Under the pieces are notes generated by a model, which was given only the letters and a program-made list of their open reading frames with translations, was not told the DNA's origin and did no database searches. This document shows positions 8,134 to 16,828 of a stretch of DNA of 64,000 nt, piece by piece. This DNA is from Alphaproteobacteria bacterium (GTDB lineage: Bacteria; Myxococcota_A; UBA796; GCA-2862545): positions 62,001-126,000 of the forward strand of contig JACKER010000022.1 of NCBI GenBank assembly GCA_020632925.1, written 5' to 3'. Numbering within the stretch: position 1 is the first letter of the stretch; each line of letters starts with the position of its first letter. Made by a program: the position numbers and the translations under genes.

Positions 8134-9291
8134 TCAGGGACAACCTCGCGGTTGTGACAAAGGGACCGCGCAGTCCAGGGTGTTCCCGTACGCCGGGGCG
8201 TCGAGGTGGGTGCAGGCCGAGGTCAGGACGCACACGTCGCTGCCGCCGGCCACCGGACCGAGCACGGTGTCGCGCAGCACCGGCGCCACGTCGTCGTTGT
8301 CCACGGAGAAGTCGATGATCGGCCCGACGGCGTCCCGAACGACCACCCGCTCGAACCGGACCAGGGCGGCGAAGTCGGCGTATCCGTAGGTCCGCTCGGG
8401 CCCACCGGACACGAAGCCGCCCCAGGCCGCGCCGTCCAGTCCGGAGAACGTGGTGTCCGTCGCCTCCAGCACCGATCCCTGGACCTCGAAGCGCACGCCG
8501 CTCGCGACCAGCACCGTGTTCCCCGTCACGGTCATCGAGTCCTCGACCACCATGACGTACCCGCAGCAGTCCGTGTCGACGGTGGCGTCCAGCGAGACGT
8601 CGGAGACGACGTGGATCGGCACGGTCTGGGGGCCCCAGCCGTTCCCTCGGCGACCGACCTTCTCGGCGCCGCGGATCTCGATCCACGGCTGCGCATTACC
8701 CCCACCGTCCTCGACCAGCGCATCGAACAGGCCCCGCCCGGTCGAGCTGACCAGCGGACCCGTCACGTCCACGAACCGGACGGGCTCCTCGGCCAGCAGG
8801 CTGCCGTCGATGCGGATGCCGACGCCGTCTGCGTCCTCGATCGTCACGCCCGCGACGACGGCGAAGGCATCGTCCCCGTCGGGTGCTTCGGCCGAGGTCC
8901 GGATCGCGCCATCACCAGCCGTGCGACGCACGACGACGTGGTCCAGATCGCCGATGGCAGCGACGTACAGACCCTCCCAGCGCTCCCCCGCCGCCGCCTC
9001 CAGCACGACGGGCGACGCGGCGGTGCCAGCGATGGTCAGGTCACCGGTCGCCGAGAAGCGGGTCCCGGCACCGAAGACGATGCGCGTCCCGGCGGCGACC
9101 GTGAACGAGTCCAGCACCTCGAGACCTTCGGGCGCGAGCCAGGGGTCGCACACCGAGCCGTCCAGCAGGTCGACGGCCGGGGAGCGCGGCAGCACGCAGT
9201 CCGGCGGCGTCTCTTGCGCCGCGTCGGTCGTGGGCGGGTGGCACCCCGCGAGGAGCGCCACGATCGCCAGCGGGAATGCTCCCGAGCGCAT
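8134..9291 (-). CDS. Lipoprotein, parallel beta-helix-like
   Basis: A 385-residue protein with a signal and lipobox LLAGC (MRSGAFPLAIVALLAGC). The body is rich in short hydrophobic strands with regular turns, such as GDLTIAGTAASPVVLEAAAG and later VLEATDTTFSG, resembling the right-handed beta-helix proteins seen in myxobacterial envelopes. No catalytic motif was recognised. Its ATG overlaps the stop of the upstream coiled-coil gene (TGATG), so translation is probably coupled. Several Cys residues near the C-terminus may form disulfides. Confidence 0.6.
   Translation of the reverse strand: MRSGAFPLAIVALLAGCHPPTTDAAQETPPDCVLPRSPAVDLLDGSVCDPWLAPEGLEVLDSFTVAAGTRIVFGAGTRFSATGDLTIAGTAASPVVLEAAAGERWEGLYVAAIGDLDHVVVRRTAGDGAIRTSAEAPDGDDAFAVVAGVTIEDADGVGIRIDGSLLAEEPVRFVDVTGPLVSSTGRGLFDALVEDGGGNAQPWIEIRGAEKVGRRGNGWGPQTVPIHVVSDVSLDATVDTDCCGYVMVVEDSMTVTGNTVLVASGVRFEVQGSVLEATDTTFSGLDGAAWGGFVSGGPERTYGYADFAALVRFERVVVRDAVGPIIDFSVDNDDVAPVLRDTVLGPVAGGSDVCVLTSACTHLDAPAYGNTLDCAVPLSQPRGCP
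8140..8155 (-). terminator. Stem-loop at the 3' end of the beta-helix lipoprotein gene
   Basis: ACAACC-TCGC-GGTTGT is a perfect 6-bp stem with a 4-nt loop, lying inside the last codons just before the stop. It is a plausible weak terminator for the 13014-8134 operon, though its coding position makes this uncertain. Confidence 0.35.
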
Positions 9292-10160
9292 CAGTCCGGC
9301 AGGTGCTTCTCGTTGAGCAACCCCTCGTTGACCTCGGGGAGCGTGGGGTCGCAGAACAGCACGTACCAGTCCTTGGTCTGCTTCTGCTCCTGGTCGATGT
9401 ACTCTGAGAAGTCGGGCATCGACTGGCCCTTCTCGAGCTCCTTGACCGACGGCGTGGCCTGGGCGGAGCGGACGCAGTGGGAGAACTTGTCCCGGCGCGT
9501 GTTCGTCATGAGGCTCGCCTGGACCACCTCGCGGCAGTTGCCGAGCTTCTTGCGGTTCCCCTTCTCGCAGATCTCGAGCTGCGCGTCGTTGATGAAGCGG
9601 TACCACTTGTTGACGAGGGCGTCCTCCTTCGCGGTCTCGGTCTTCCCGATCTGCTCGGTGAGGGCCACCTCGGTCTTCTGCAGCTGCTCCTTGGTCTGGG
9701 TCAGCTCCACGACCAGCTGCTCCTTCTCGGCCCGCGCGATGTCGAGCTGCGAGCGGGCCTCCTCGAGGTCCTTCTTGGCCTGGGCCAGCTCGGCCGCGAG
9801 GTTCCGGCCGCCGCCGCCAGAGCTGCTCGCCGAGCTCCGCGTCTCGAGCTCCTTGACGCGTGCGTCGCGGTCCGCGACCTCCTTCTCGAGGAAGGTGATC
9901 TTGCTCTGCGCGACCTCGAGCTCCGTGACCTTGGTCTCGAGCTGTGGGGTGCACGCAGCCTGCAGCTCCGCGGCGGTCAGCTCGCGTGGCACCTGCTTCT
10001 CCACCACCACCGCCGGCTTCACCACCCAGCCGATGGCGACGCCGAGGATGGCGCCGAGCGCCAGCGCCGCGATCGCGGTCGCGAACGGCAGGATCATCGC
10101 GACGATACCGGTGGCGGCGGACCCGCCGCCGACGTCGTCCTCGTCGAACTCGTTGGCCAT
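9291..10160 (-). CDS. Single-pass coiled-coil membrane protein
   Basis: A 289-residue protein. After an acidic start (MANEFDEDDVGGG) there is one long membrane segment (about residues 18-45, with AIAALALGAILGVAIGW), then a heptad-rich coiled coil (about 70-190) interrupted by a Ser/Gly linker, then a charged C-terminal domain with four Cys residues (EICEKGNRKKLGNCREVV and later). The start is fixed by an AGGAGGAG ribosome site just before ATG at 10160; a longer reading upstream lacks one. It sits 8 nt after the inactive M16 gene. The function is unknown; a tethering or scaffold role for the peptidase pair is only a guess. Confidence 0.7.
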   Translation of the reverse strand: MANEFDEDDVGGGSAATGIVAMILPFATAIAALALGAILGVAIGWVVKPAVVVEKQVPRELTAAELQAACTPQLETKVTELEVAQSKITFLEKEVADRDARVKELETRSSASSSGGGGRNLAAELAQAKKDLEEARSQLDIARAEKEQLVVELTQTKEQLQKTEVALTEQIGKTETAKEDALVNKWYRFINDAQLEICEKGNRKKLGNCREVVQASLMTNTRRDKFSHCVRSAQATPSVKELEKGQSMPDFSEYIDQEQKQTKDWYVLFCDPTLPEVNEGLLNEKHLPD

Positions 10161-10168
10161 CTCTCCTC

Positions 10169-11665
10169 CTAGAGCTTCCCGAGGGCCATGTCGGCCGGCG
10201 CTACCCAATGCACGGGGAGCCCCATCTCGGTCAGTTGGGGTTCGATCGTCTTGCGATCACCGACCACCACCCACAGGCGCGGGCGATCCGCCGCCAGCCA
10301 CCGGGCGGACACGGCCTGGACCTGCTCGCCGGTCGCGGCGTAGACCCGCTCCTGCCGCTCGCGCAGCGAGGCCGCCGTCTCGTGGTGGTCCAGCGCGAAG
10401 GAGTAGAGCCCGGCGGCGGAGTCCGCCGTCTCGAGGAAGCGGTTCCAGTCCGCCACGAGCGACCGGTGCGCCGCCTCCAGCTCCTCCTCGGTCACGGGCT
10501 CGGCCACCATGCGCGCGAGCTCCTTCTCGATCTCGCCGATCGTCGCGCCCGTGTTCGGACCCTGGACGTCCACCGAGATGGTGACGTGACCGAAGGTCTC
10601 CTGGGCCGAGTAGGAGCTGCGGCTGCCGTAGGTCCAGCCCTTCTCCTCCCGCAGGTTGCTGTTCAACCGCGACTGGAAGTGGCCCCCGTACACCCAGTTC
10701 GCGACCACCATCGCGGGCGAGTCCTCGTCGCCCCGCGTCGGCGCCGCGATCCGCGCCCGGACCGCGGACTGCGCCTGACCGGGCAGGTCGACCGCGAGCA
10801 CCCGCGTCTCGGTCGGGGGGTCGAACAGGAGCTCGTTGGTCGCGGGCCCCTCGGTGCCGATGCCCTCCGTCATCGAGATGAGCGCCGGCTCGACATCGCC
10901 CCAGGCCACGTCCCCCACCACGATCACCGTGGCGGGCGCCTCGTGCAACAGGCGACCCCACATCGCGTCGAGCGCCTTGTCCTTGACGCCGTCGAGCTCG
11001 GCGAGCTGCGGGCGAGCGCCGTACGGGTGGCCGGGCTCGAACCAGCCGTAGCCGAGGCCCGAGTTCGCGAGGATGCCCTGCGAGGAGGGCGCGTCGATCA
11101 GGTAGAACTGGCGCTGATCGAGGACCCAGCGCTTGACCTCCTGCTTGGGGAAGCCCGGCTCCCGCAGGACCAGCGACATCAGCCGCAGACCCTCGGTCAG
11201 CTCCTCGCGAGGCGCCGTCATGCCCACGGTCCCGTCGTGCTGTCCGAGGTCCGACCACACGTCGATCTCGCGCAGGTCCTCGGCCGCGGAGAAGGCGGCG
11301 CCGTCCATGTCCCCGCCGGCGGCGTCCGCCAGCCAGCCGGTGGCGCGCCCCACCATGTCGGGCTTGTGCGACAGCTCGACCATGCCGCGGTCGAACACCA
11401 CCTCGACGGACACCTTGCGGACGCCGGGGACCCGCACGTACCAGGCCTGGACGCCGGGGTGCAGCGCGTGGACCTCGGGCTCCGGCAGCTCCAGCACGGG
11501 AGGAGGCGCCACCTCGGGTGGGTGGGAGCGATCGGGTCCGGTGGGCTCGCCCTCGGCCTCGCCAGCGCCTTCCTCGTCGGGGCGGGTGACGGCGGCGGCG
11601 ACGACCGGCTCGGGGCGCTTCACGTCGGCGGCGGACGCAGCGAGGACGACGGACAGCGCGATCAC
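10169..11665 (-). CDS. M16 family peptidase-like protein, non-catalytic subunit
   Basis: A 498-residue insulinase-fold protein with an N-terminal signal (MIALSVVLAASA). The HxxEH zinc motif is missing: its place is taken by VGRATGWLADAAGG. The C-terminal half keeps the R/Y substrate-binding signature of M16 proteins (RLNSNLREEKGWTYGSRSSY). This is the pattern of the regulatory partner in two-subunit M16 peptidases. Its GTG start overlaps the stop of the catalytic gene by four bases (GTGA), so the two should be made in equal amounts. A Pro/Glu-rich linker follows the signal. Confidence 0.85.
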   Translation of the reverse strand: MIALSVVLAASAADVKRPEPVVAAAVTRPDEEGAGEAEGEPTGPDRSHPPEVAPPPVLELPEPEVHALHPGVQAWYVRVPGVRKVSVEVVFDRGMVELSHKPDMVGRATGWLADAAGGDMDGAAFSAAEDLREIDVWSDLGQHDGTVGMTAPREELTEGLRLMSLVLREPGFPKQEVKRWVLDQRQFYLIDAPSSQGILANSGLGYGWFEPGHPYGARPQLAELDGVKDKALDAMWGRLLHEAPATVIVVGDVAWGDVEPALISMTEGIGTEGPATNELLFDPPTETRVLAVDLPGQAQSAVRARIAAPTRGDEDSPAMVVANWVYGGHFQSRLNSNLREEKGWTYGSRSSYSAQETFGHVTISVDVQGPNTGATIGEIEKELARMVAEPVTEEELEAAHRSLVADWNRFLETADSAAGLYSFALDHHETAASLRERQERVYAATGEQVQAVSARWLAADRPRLWVVVGDRKTIEPQLTEMGLPVHWVAPADMALGKL

Positions 11666-13014
11666 GGCAGCTCCACCGGCACGGCGCCGGGCATGGCGGA
11701 GGCGGCGTCGCCCCGCGGCACGTTGCTCAGGGTCCAGGGCTCCGCGTCCACGAGGTACTTCCGGGTCACCCGCGCGACGTCGGCGGCGGTGACTGCGTCG
11801 TACCGGGCCACGTCCTCGGTCAGGCAGTCCGCCTTGCCGCGCAGCCGCCAGCACTCGGCCAGCAGCTCGGCCGTCCCCTCGGGGGACTCGAGCGCATCGA
11901 GGATCTCGGACCGGTACGAGGACTTCGCCCGGGCCAGCTCGGCGGCGGTGGGACCACTCGAGGCCAGCGCGGCGATCTGCTTGCGCGCGAGCTTCGCGAG
12001 CTTCGGCAGCGGCGTCGTGGGGGAGGCAGCGCCGAGGTAGAACTCGCCCGCCACGTCGTTGAAGGAGGTGTAGGTGTAGACCACCGACGTGCGCGGCTTG
12101 AGGTAGTACAGCGCGTCGTCGAGCCGCGTCCCCCGACCGTTGGAGAGGATGTAGTTCGCCATCTCGAGCGCCGGTTGGTCGGGGTGCCCGTCTGGGACGG
12201 CGTCCCACACGAGGTAGAGCGTCCGCTCCTCCACATCGTCCTCGACCAGCGCCGCCGTCCGGGGACGCGCGGGGTCGAGCGCGGGCTCATCGTCGCGGGC
12301 CACCGGTTCGCCGGCGTCGGGCACGTCCGAGTACCAGTGGCGCAGGGAGGTCAGCGCCTCTTCGGTGTCGATGTTGCCGACCACCGCGAGCACGGCGTTC
12401 CGCGGGCGGTAGTGCTCGTGCCAGAAGTGCGTGACGGCGTCGAGCGAGAAGCCCTCGATGTCCGCCACCGTCCCGATGATGGGGTTGTGGTACGGGTGGC
12501 CGGGCGGGTACTGGATGCGGGCGATCGTGTCCCAGTCGCGCCCGTTGGGCTCCGCGTACCCCTCGGCGCGCTCCTGCAGCACGACCTTCTGCTGGTTCTC
12601 GAGGTTCTCGGGGAGGAGCCCCGCGTCCAGGAACCCGAGCCGGTCGGACTCGAGGAAGAGCGCCAGCCCGAGCGCGCCCGAAGGGAAGCTCTCGTGGTAC
12701 GCCGTCACGTCGTTGCTGGTGTACGCGTTGTTGTCGCCGCCGGCGAGGGTGAGCCAGTGGTCGAACATGTCGACGGGCACGTCCTTGCTGCCCTCGAACA
12801 TGAGGTGCTCGAAGAGGTGGGCGCACCCGAACTCACCGGCCTTCTCGTCGCGCGAGCCGACGCCGAAGGTGATGTGCAGGGCGGTGGCGTCGGTGCGGTG
12901 CTGCTCGAGGATCAGCACCACCAACCCGTTGTCCAGGGTCTCCACCCGCGCGGGCAACGCGAACGGTCCGGCGGAGTCGGCAGCCCACGCGGCCGCGGCG
13001 AACAGGGGCAACAT
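11662..13014 (-). CDS. M16 family zinc peptidase, catalytic subunit
   Basis: A 450-residue pitrilysin/processing-peptidase-type zinc protease. The N-terminal signal (MLPLFAAAAWA) suggests a periplasmic or outer-membrane location. The inverted zinc motif HLFEH lies at residues 66-70, and the downstream segment with QQKVVLQERAEGY supplies the third ligand Glu as in M16B enzymes. It is followed by the coupled non-catalytic subunit, then a coiled-coil membrane protein and a lipoprotein, all on one strand. The substrates are unknown; the family degrades peptides or processes exported proteins. Confidence 0.9.
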   Translation of the reverse strand: MLPLFAAAAWAADSAGPFALPARVETLDNGLVVLILEQHRTDATALHITFGVGSRDEKAGEFGCAHLFEHLMFEGSKDVPVDMFDHWLTLAGGDNNAYTSNDVTAYHESFPSGALGLALFLESDRLGFLDAGLLPENLENQQKVVLQERAEGYAEPNGRDWDTIARIQYPPGHPYHNPIIGTVADIEGFSLDAVTHFWHEHYRPRNAVLAVVGNIDTEEALTSLRHWYSDVPDAGEPVARDDEPALDPARPRTAALVEDDVEERTLYLVWDAVPDGHPDQPALEMANYILSNGRGTRLDDALYYLKPRTSVVYTYTSFNDVAGEFYLGAASPTTPLPKLAKLARKQIAALASSGPTAAELARAKSSYRSEILDALESPEGTAELLAECWRLRGKADCLTEDVARYDAVTAADVARVTRKYLVDAEPWTLSNVPRGDAASAMPGAVPVELP

Positions 13015-13099
13015 CGAGAGGCACCTCGGGCGCGGACTCTACCTCATGCCGCCGTCCAGGGGGGCCGACCCGACGCCTACACTTCTCCTACACCGGCCT

Positions 13100-13486
13100 C
13101 TACCCCAGGTCTGCGAGCGCCTTCTCGAGCTCGAGCACCCGGGCCATCAGGGCGACATGACGCTGACGGAGCAGGTAGTGCCTGTTCTTCTGCTGCTCGT
13201 GGACGTTGCCGAGGAACTGGTCGGCGTCCTCGCTGCTCTCGTCGGAGGCGCCGCGCTCGGCGCGGGCCATCAGCGCCTCCTGGAGGACGTTGGCGCGCTC
13301 GTGCCCGCCGATGATCAGCTCGTGCTCGGCGACCTCGGCCTCGTGACGCTTGATCATGGCCTCCACGCGCGCCAGGGTCGACAACGCCTGGACGTGATCG
13401 ACGCGCCAGTTCAGGCAGTCGCTCAGCCAGGCCCCGTGCTCGCTGTGCTGATCGCCGTGGGCCGTGTGCTGACTCTGATGGGACAT
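13100..13486 (-). CDS. Small His-rich helical protein, unknown
   Basis: 128 residues starting MSHQSQHTAHGDQHSEHG, a His-rich N-terminus that could bind metal, followed by long amphipathic helices with many Glu, Arg and Leu residues. The ATG at 13486 has a good GGAGGG site; an upstream in-frame start does not. No signal peptide or known domain was recognised. It lies 85 bases before the M16 operon on the same strand and may be separately transcribed. Confidence 0.6.
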   Translation of the reverse strand: MSHQSQHTAHGDQHSEHGAWLSDCLNWRVDHVQALSTLARVEAMIKRHEAEVAEHELIIGGHERANVLQEALMARAERGASDESSEDADQFLGNVHEQQKNRHYLLRQRHVALMARVLELEKALADLG

Positions 13487-13558
13487 GACTCCCTCCTCGC
13501 CCCGGACCGTAGCAAGGGGCATGCCTCGCGAGCGCCGACCCGACGAACCTCACGATAG

Positions 13559-14632
13559 GTGGCGGTGGTGCTCCGTCAGCTGCTGGCCCGCACCCGACCC
13601 CACCACGGCTCCGCCATGCTCCTGGCCGGATCGGTGTGGGATTTCGCAACGCTCGGGCGGGTGGATCGGCTCTCCGACGACCTGCTGCTCACCGCCTACC
13701 TCGCGGTCCTGGCCGGCTTGCTGGTCCTCGAGCTGCGGCTGCAGGAGCAGGGCCCGGTGCCCGCGTGGATCCGCACACGTGCGACCTGGGTGGCGTACGC
13801 GACGCAGTTCCTCTTCGGCGGGTTGTTCTCCGCCTACGTCGTGTTCTACTCCCGCAGCGCGGGCCTCGGTCGGGGGTTGCTCTTCGCGATCCTGATGTGC
13901 GCGCTGCTCGTCGCCAACGAGCTCGCCGACCACCGGCTCCGCGGTGCGTCGGTCCGCCTGCAGCTCTTCTTCCTCGTGGTCACCAGCTACGTCCTGCTGG
14001 TGGTGCCGGTGTTCACGGGCGTGATGATCGGGCTGCTCCCGGCGGGCCTGCTCGCGGGGTGCGCGGTCGCCGGCGTGCTGCTCGCGACCCGGCCGCCACG
14101 GACCGGGGAGGAGGCACGCGAGCTGCTCGTGTCGCCCCTGCTGTGGTCCGCGGGCCTCCTGCTCGCGTTGCTCGGGCTCCAGCAGGGCGGGTTGATCCCC
14201 GCCGTCCCCCTCTCCCTTCGGGACGCCGGTGCCTTCCACGATCTGCGGCGCGACGCGGACGGGTGGCACCTGACCTACGAGGACCCGGGCGTGCTCCACC
14301 CCTGGCGCCGTCACGACGCGCGCTTCCACTGGCAGGAGGGTCAGCGGATCTGGCTCTTCACGGCCGTGTTCGCCCCCACGGGCCTCGCGCTCGACGTCGT
14401 GCACCACTGGCAGCGCTGGGACGAGGAGCAGGGCTGGACGACCACCGACGAGGTGCCCTACCGGCTGGAGGGGGGCCGCGAGGGCGGGTTCCGCGGCTAC
14501 ACCTACAAGGATCACGCGTCTCCCGGCGCCTGGCGCGTGCTGGTCGAGACGCCGGGGGGCCTCACCATCGGTCGGGTGCGCTTCGACGTCGTCGAGGGTG
14601 ACGTGGGGCCGACGATCGAGCGCGTGTATTGA
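13559..14632 (+). CDS. DUF2914 domain membrane protein
   Basis: 357 residues. The first ~210 contain about six hydrophobic membrane segments. The C-terminal ~110 residues match DUF2914, with the signatures HWQEGQRIWLFTAVFAP, HHWQRWD and the closing ASPGAWRVLVETPGG. DUF2914 is a soluble beta domain of unknown role, often at the end of membrane proteins. The start is GTG at 13559, at the end of a short divergent gap with the small His-rich gene. The histidine kinase begins 34 bases downstream, so the two may share a transcript. Confidence 0.75.
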   Translation: MAVVLRQLLARTRPHHGSAMLLAGSVWDFATLGRVDRLSDDLLLTAYLAVLAGLLVLELRLQEQGPVPAWIRTRATWVAYATQFLFGGLFSAYVVFYSRSAGLGRGLLFAILMCALLVANELADHRLRGASVRLQLFFLVVTSYVLLVVPVFTGVMIGLLPAGLLAGCAVAGVLLATRPPRTGEEARELLVSPLLWSAGLLLALLGLQQGGLIPAVPLSLRDAGAFHDLRRDADGWHLTYEDPGVLHPWRRHDARFHWQEGQRIWLFTAVFAPTGLALDVVHHWQRWDEEQGWTTTDEVPYRLEGGREGGFRGYTYKDHASPGAWRVLVETPGGLTIGRVRFDVVEGDVGPTIERVY

Positions 14633-14666
14633 GACAAGGAGGGCACCCGATGAGTACCATCGGGGG

Positions 14667-15986
14667 ATGGACCGACCGCCCCCCGCCGACGGGATCGTGT
14701 GGACGCACCGCGCGGTGCTGCTGCTCGCGGCCGTGGTCCTGCCGCCGCTCGGGTGGATGTCCTGGACCCACCGGACGGCCTTCGATCCGATGGTCGCCCG
14801 GCTGCTCCTCTCGGCGCTGACGGCCAGCACCGCGCTCGCGACCTTCGTATGGCCGTGGGCGCGCGTGCGGTCCCGCGAGCTGCTGGGCAGCGTGATGTCC
14901 GTGGTGTTCGTGTGGTTCCTGTACGCGGCGATGCGCAACGGGCTCACGCAGGACGACGCCATCGGCCTGATGCCGCTCGCCTGCGTCGCCCCGATGGTGG
15001 TCCGCAGCTGGACGGAGCTCGCGGCCGCGCTGGCGCTCGTCGTCGCGGGCATCCTCTTCCTGCACGCGAACATCCCCGAGCCCCAGTTCCCGATCCCCGT
15101 CCTGTCGCTGCTGCTGTCGTCCGTCACGCTCGGGATCGGGATCTCGAGCATGACCCGGGAGCGCCTCGCCGATCGGCTCCAGGAGGCGAACGAGACGCTC
15201 GAGCAGCGCGTGGAGCAACGCACGGAGGAGCTCGCTGCCTCCCTGGCGCGGGCGGAGGCCGAAGCCCAGGAGCGGGCGCGCGCCGAGCGCGAGGCGGTGC
15301 ACGCGAGCCGCGCCAAGTCGGTGTTCCTGGCCAACATGAGCCACGAGCTGCGAACGCCGCTGAACGCGATCATCGGGTACACCCAGCTCGTGTCCGAGGA
15401 GCTGGACGACCGCCCCGAGCTCCTGGCGGACCTCGAGCGCGTGGAGCGGTCGGCCACCCACCTCGTGGGCTTGATCAACGACCTGCTGGACCTGTCGCGC
15501 ATCGAGGCGGACGAGCTGGAGCTCGAGCTCGGGCCCCAGCCGCTCGACGAGGTGGTCGGCGCCGCCGTCTCGATGCTGCCCTCGCTCCGCCGACCCGAGC
15601 GCGGGCTCGTCGTCGAGGACACCGGGCTGTCCGTCGTCGCGGACCGCACCCGCCTGCGCCAGGTCCTCGTGAACCTGCTGTCGAACGCCGACAAGTTCAC
15701 GCCCACCGGCCACATCGCGGTGGCGGCCCGGCGCGACGGGGACCGCGTCGTGATCGAGGTGGAGGACACCGGCACCGGCATCGCGCCCGAGCTGCTGCCC
15801 CGGGTGTTCGACCGTTTCGTGATGGGCGACGCCTCCAGCACCCGTCGACAGGGAGGCACCGGCCTGGGACTCGCGATCAGCCGGGAGCTGGTCGAGCGGA
15901 TGGGTGGACGGCTCGACGTGTCGTCGCAGGTCGGCCGAGGGACGACCTTCCAGATCTCGATGCTCTCGGGCTCACCACCCGGGTGA
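14667..15986 (+). CDS. Membrane sensor histidine kinase (orphan)
   Basis: A 439-residue hybrid-free kinase. About six membrane helices fill residues 15-160, followed by a coiled-coil linker (165-215), the phosphoacceptor H-box SHELRTPLNAI with His226, then the ATPase domain with N-box NLLSNADKF, G1 box DTGTGIAP and G2 box GGTGLGLAIS. No receiver domain or response regulator gene is adjacent, so the partner is elsewhere. ATG at 14667 is the first start before the membrane region; a strong GGAGGG site lies further upstream and better suits an out-of-frame ATG at 14650, so the start is less certain. Its last 15 bases overlap the convergent amidohydrolase-like gene. Confidence 0.9.
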   Translation: MDRPPPADGIVWTHRAVLLLAAVVLPPLGWMSWTHRTAFDPMVARLLLSALTASTALATFVWPWARVRSRELLGSVMSVVFVWFLYAAMRNGLTQDDAIGLMPLACVAPMVVRSWTELAAALALVVAGILFLHANIPEPQFPIPVLSLLLSSVTLGIGISSMTRERLADRLQEANETLEQRVEQRTEELAASLARAEAEAQERARAEREAVHASRAKSVFLANMSHELRTPLNAIIGYTQLVSEELDDRPELLADLERVERSATHLVGLINDLLDLSRIEADELELELGPQPLDEVVGAAVSMLPSLRRPERGLVVEDTGLSVVADRTRLRQVLVNLLSNADKFTPTGHIAVAARRDGDRVVIEVEDTGTGIAPELLPRVFDRFVMGDASSTRRQGGTGLGLAISRELVERMGGRLDVSSQVGRGTTFQISMLSGSPPG

Positions 15987-16826
15987 GGGCCGTAGCAGGC
16001 CGTGGAGCAGCCCTCCCGCGCCGTGTCGATCGAGGGTGTGGATCAGGAGCGTGAGGCTCGCGGGGTAGGTCAGGGGGTGCCCGTCGTTGCCCCAGGCGAC
16101 GCGGGACCAGTCGACGTCGACCTGCAGCCGCAGCCAGCGGTCGAGCGCGCGCACCCCGGGACCCGATACGTCCGCGCGGACCGACGGATGGACCGCGAGC
16201 ATCCGCGCGACGTGCTCGTAGGCCACCGCCCCGCCCGCCCCACAGAGCTGGAGCCGCAGGCGCGGGAACCGACGGCACACGGGATCCCAGGCCAGCGGTT
16301 CGCCGAGCACCGAGCTCCCGGGATGCCCCGTGGCGAGCACACCCGTCCGCGCCAGCACCCGGGCCCCGCGCGCCTCGAGCTCCGCCCACACGGGCTCGAA
16401 CGCGGGGTCGTCCGGCCGCCAGCCCACCGCCGGGCACACGGACACGTCGCCCGCCGCGAGGACACCCGGCGCTCGTGGGTCGAGGTACCGGGAGACGACG
16501 GTGCGATCGGGGTCCCGGGCCGCCAGCGACGCGATCCCCTCGTCCCCGAGCGCGTCGTGCCCGGGCGCGCCGCTGCGCAGGTGGACCGCCGACAACCCGA
16601 GCCGCTCCTGCAGCACGAGCTGGAACGCCTCGACGCCGACCTCCGCGGGGAGCGACTGGTGGCGGTCCTCGAGGTGGGGTGGCAGCCGACGGGCGATGGC
16701 GTCGATCCGCGCCTCGAGGAAGTCCGGATCACGCACCAGCGACGCGTCCCGCGGCCAGCCGCAGCGGGGGCATCGGGCGGCGTCGTGCGTCGCCCCGCAC
16801 GGCGGGTGGGCGCAGCGGACGGACAC
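15972..16826 (-). CDS. Amidohydrolase-like TIM-barrel protein with N-terminal zinc ribbon
   Basis: 284 residues. The first ~25 carry a four-Cys zinc ribbon (CAHPPCGATHDAARCPRCGW). The rest has the strand order of the amidohydrolase-2 family, including FPRLRLQLCGAGGAVAYEHV, HPSVRADVSG and VAWGNDGHPLTYP. The usual metal ligands are altered: the family's H in the AHxG strand is C-G-A here, and the late SD motif reads ND. It may therefore be inactive or use different chemistry. GTG at 16826 lies 2 nt after the stop of the cytochrome-like gene, so both are probably in one operon. Confidence 0.55.
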   Translation of the reverse strand: MSVRCAHPPCGATHDAARCPRCGWPRDASLVRDPDFLEARIDAIARRLPPHLEDRHQSLPAEVGVEAFQLVLQERLGLSAVHLRSGAPGHDALGDEGIASLAARDPDRTVVSRYLDPRAPGVLAAGDVSVCPAVGWRPDDPAFEPVWAELEARGARVLARTGVLATGHPGSSVLGEPLAWDPVCRRFPRLRLQLCGAGGAVAYEHVARMLAVHPSVRADVSGPGVRALDRWLRLQVDVDWSRVAWGNDGHPLTYPASLTLLIHTLDRHGAGGLLHGLLRPSPGW

Positions 16827-16828
16827 CC

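Noticed and set aside
14650..14820. Short open frame starting at ATG 14650 with a good ribosome site
   Set aside because: It is out of frame with the histidine kinase, has no recognisable motif and ends within the kinase; at most a leader peptide.
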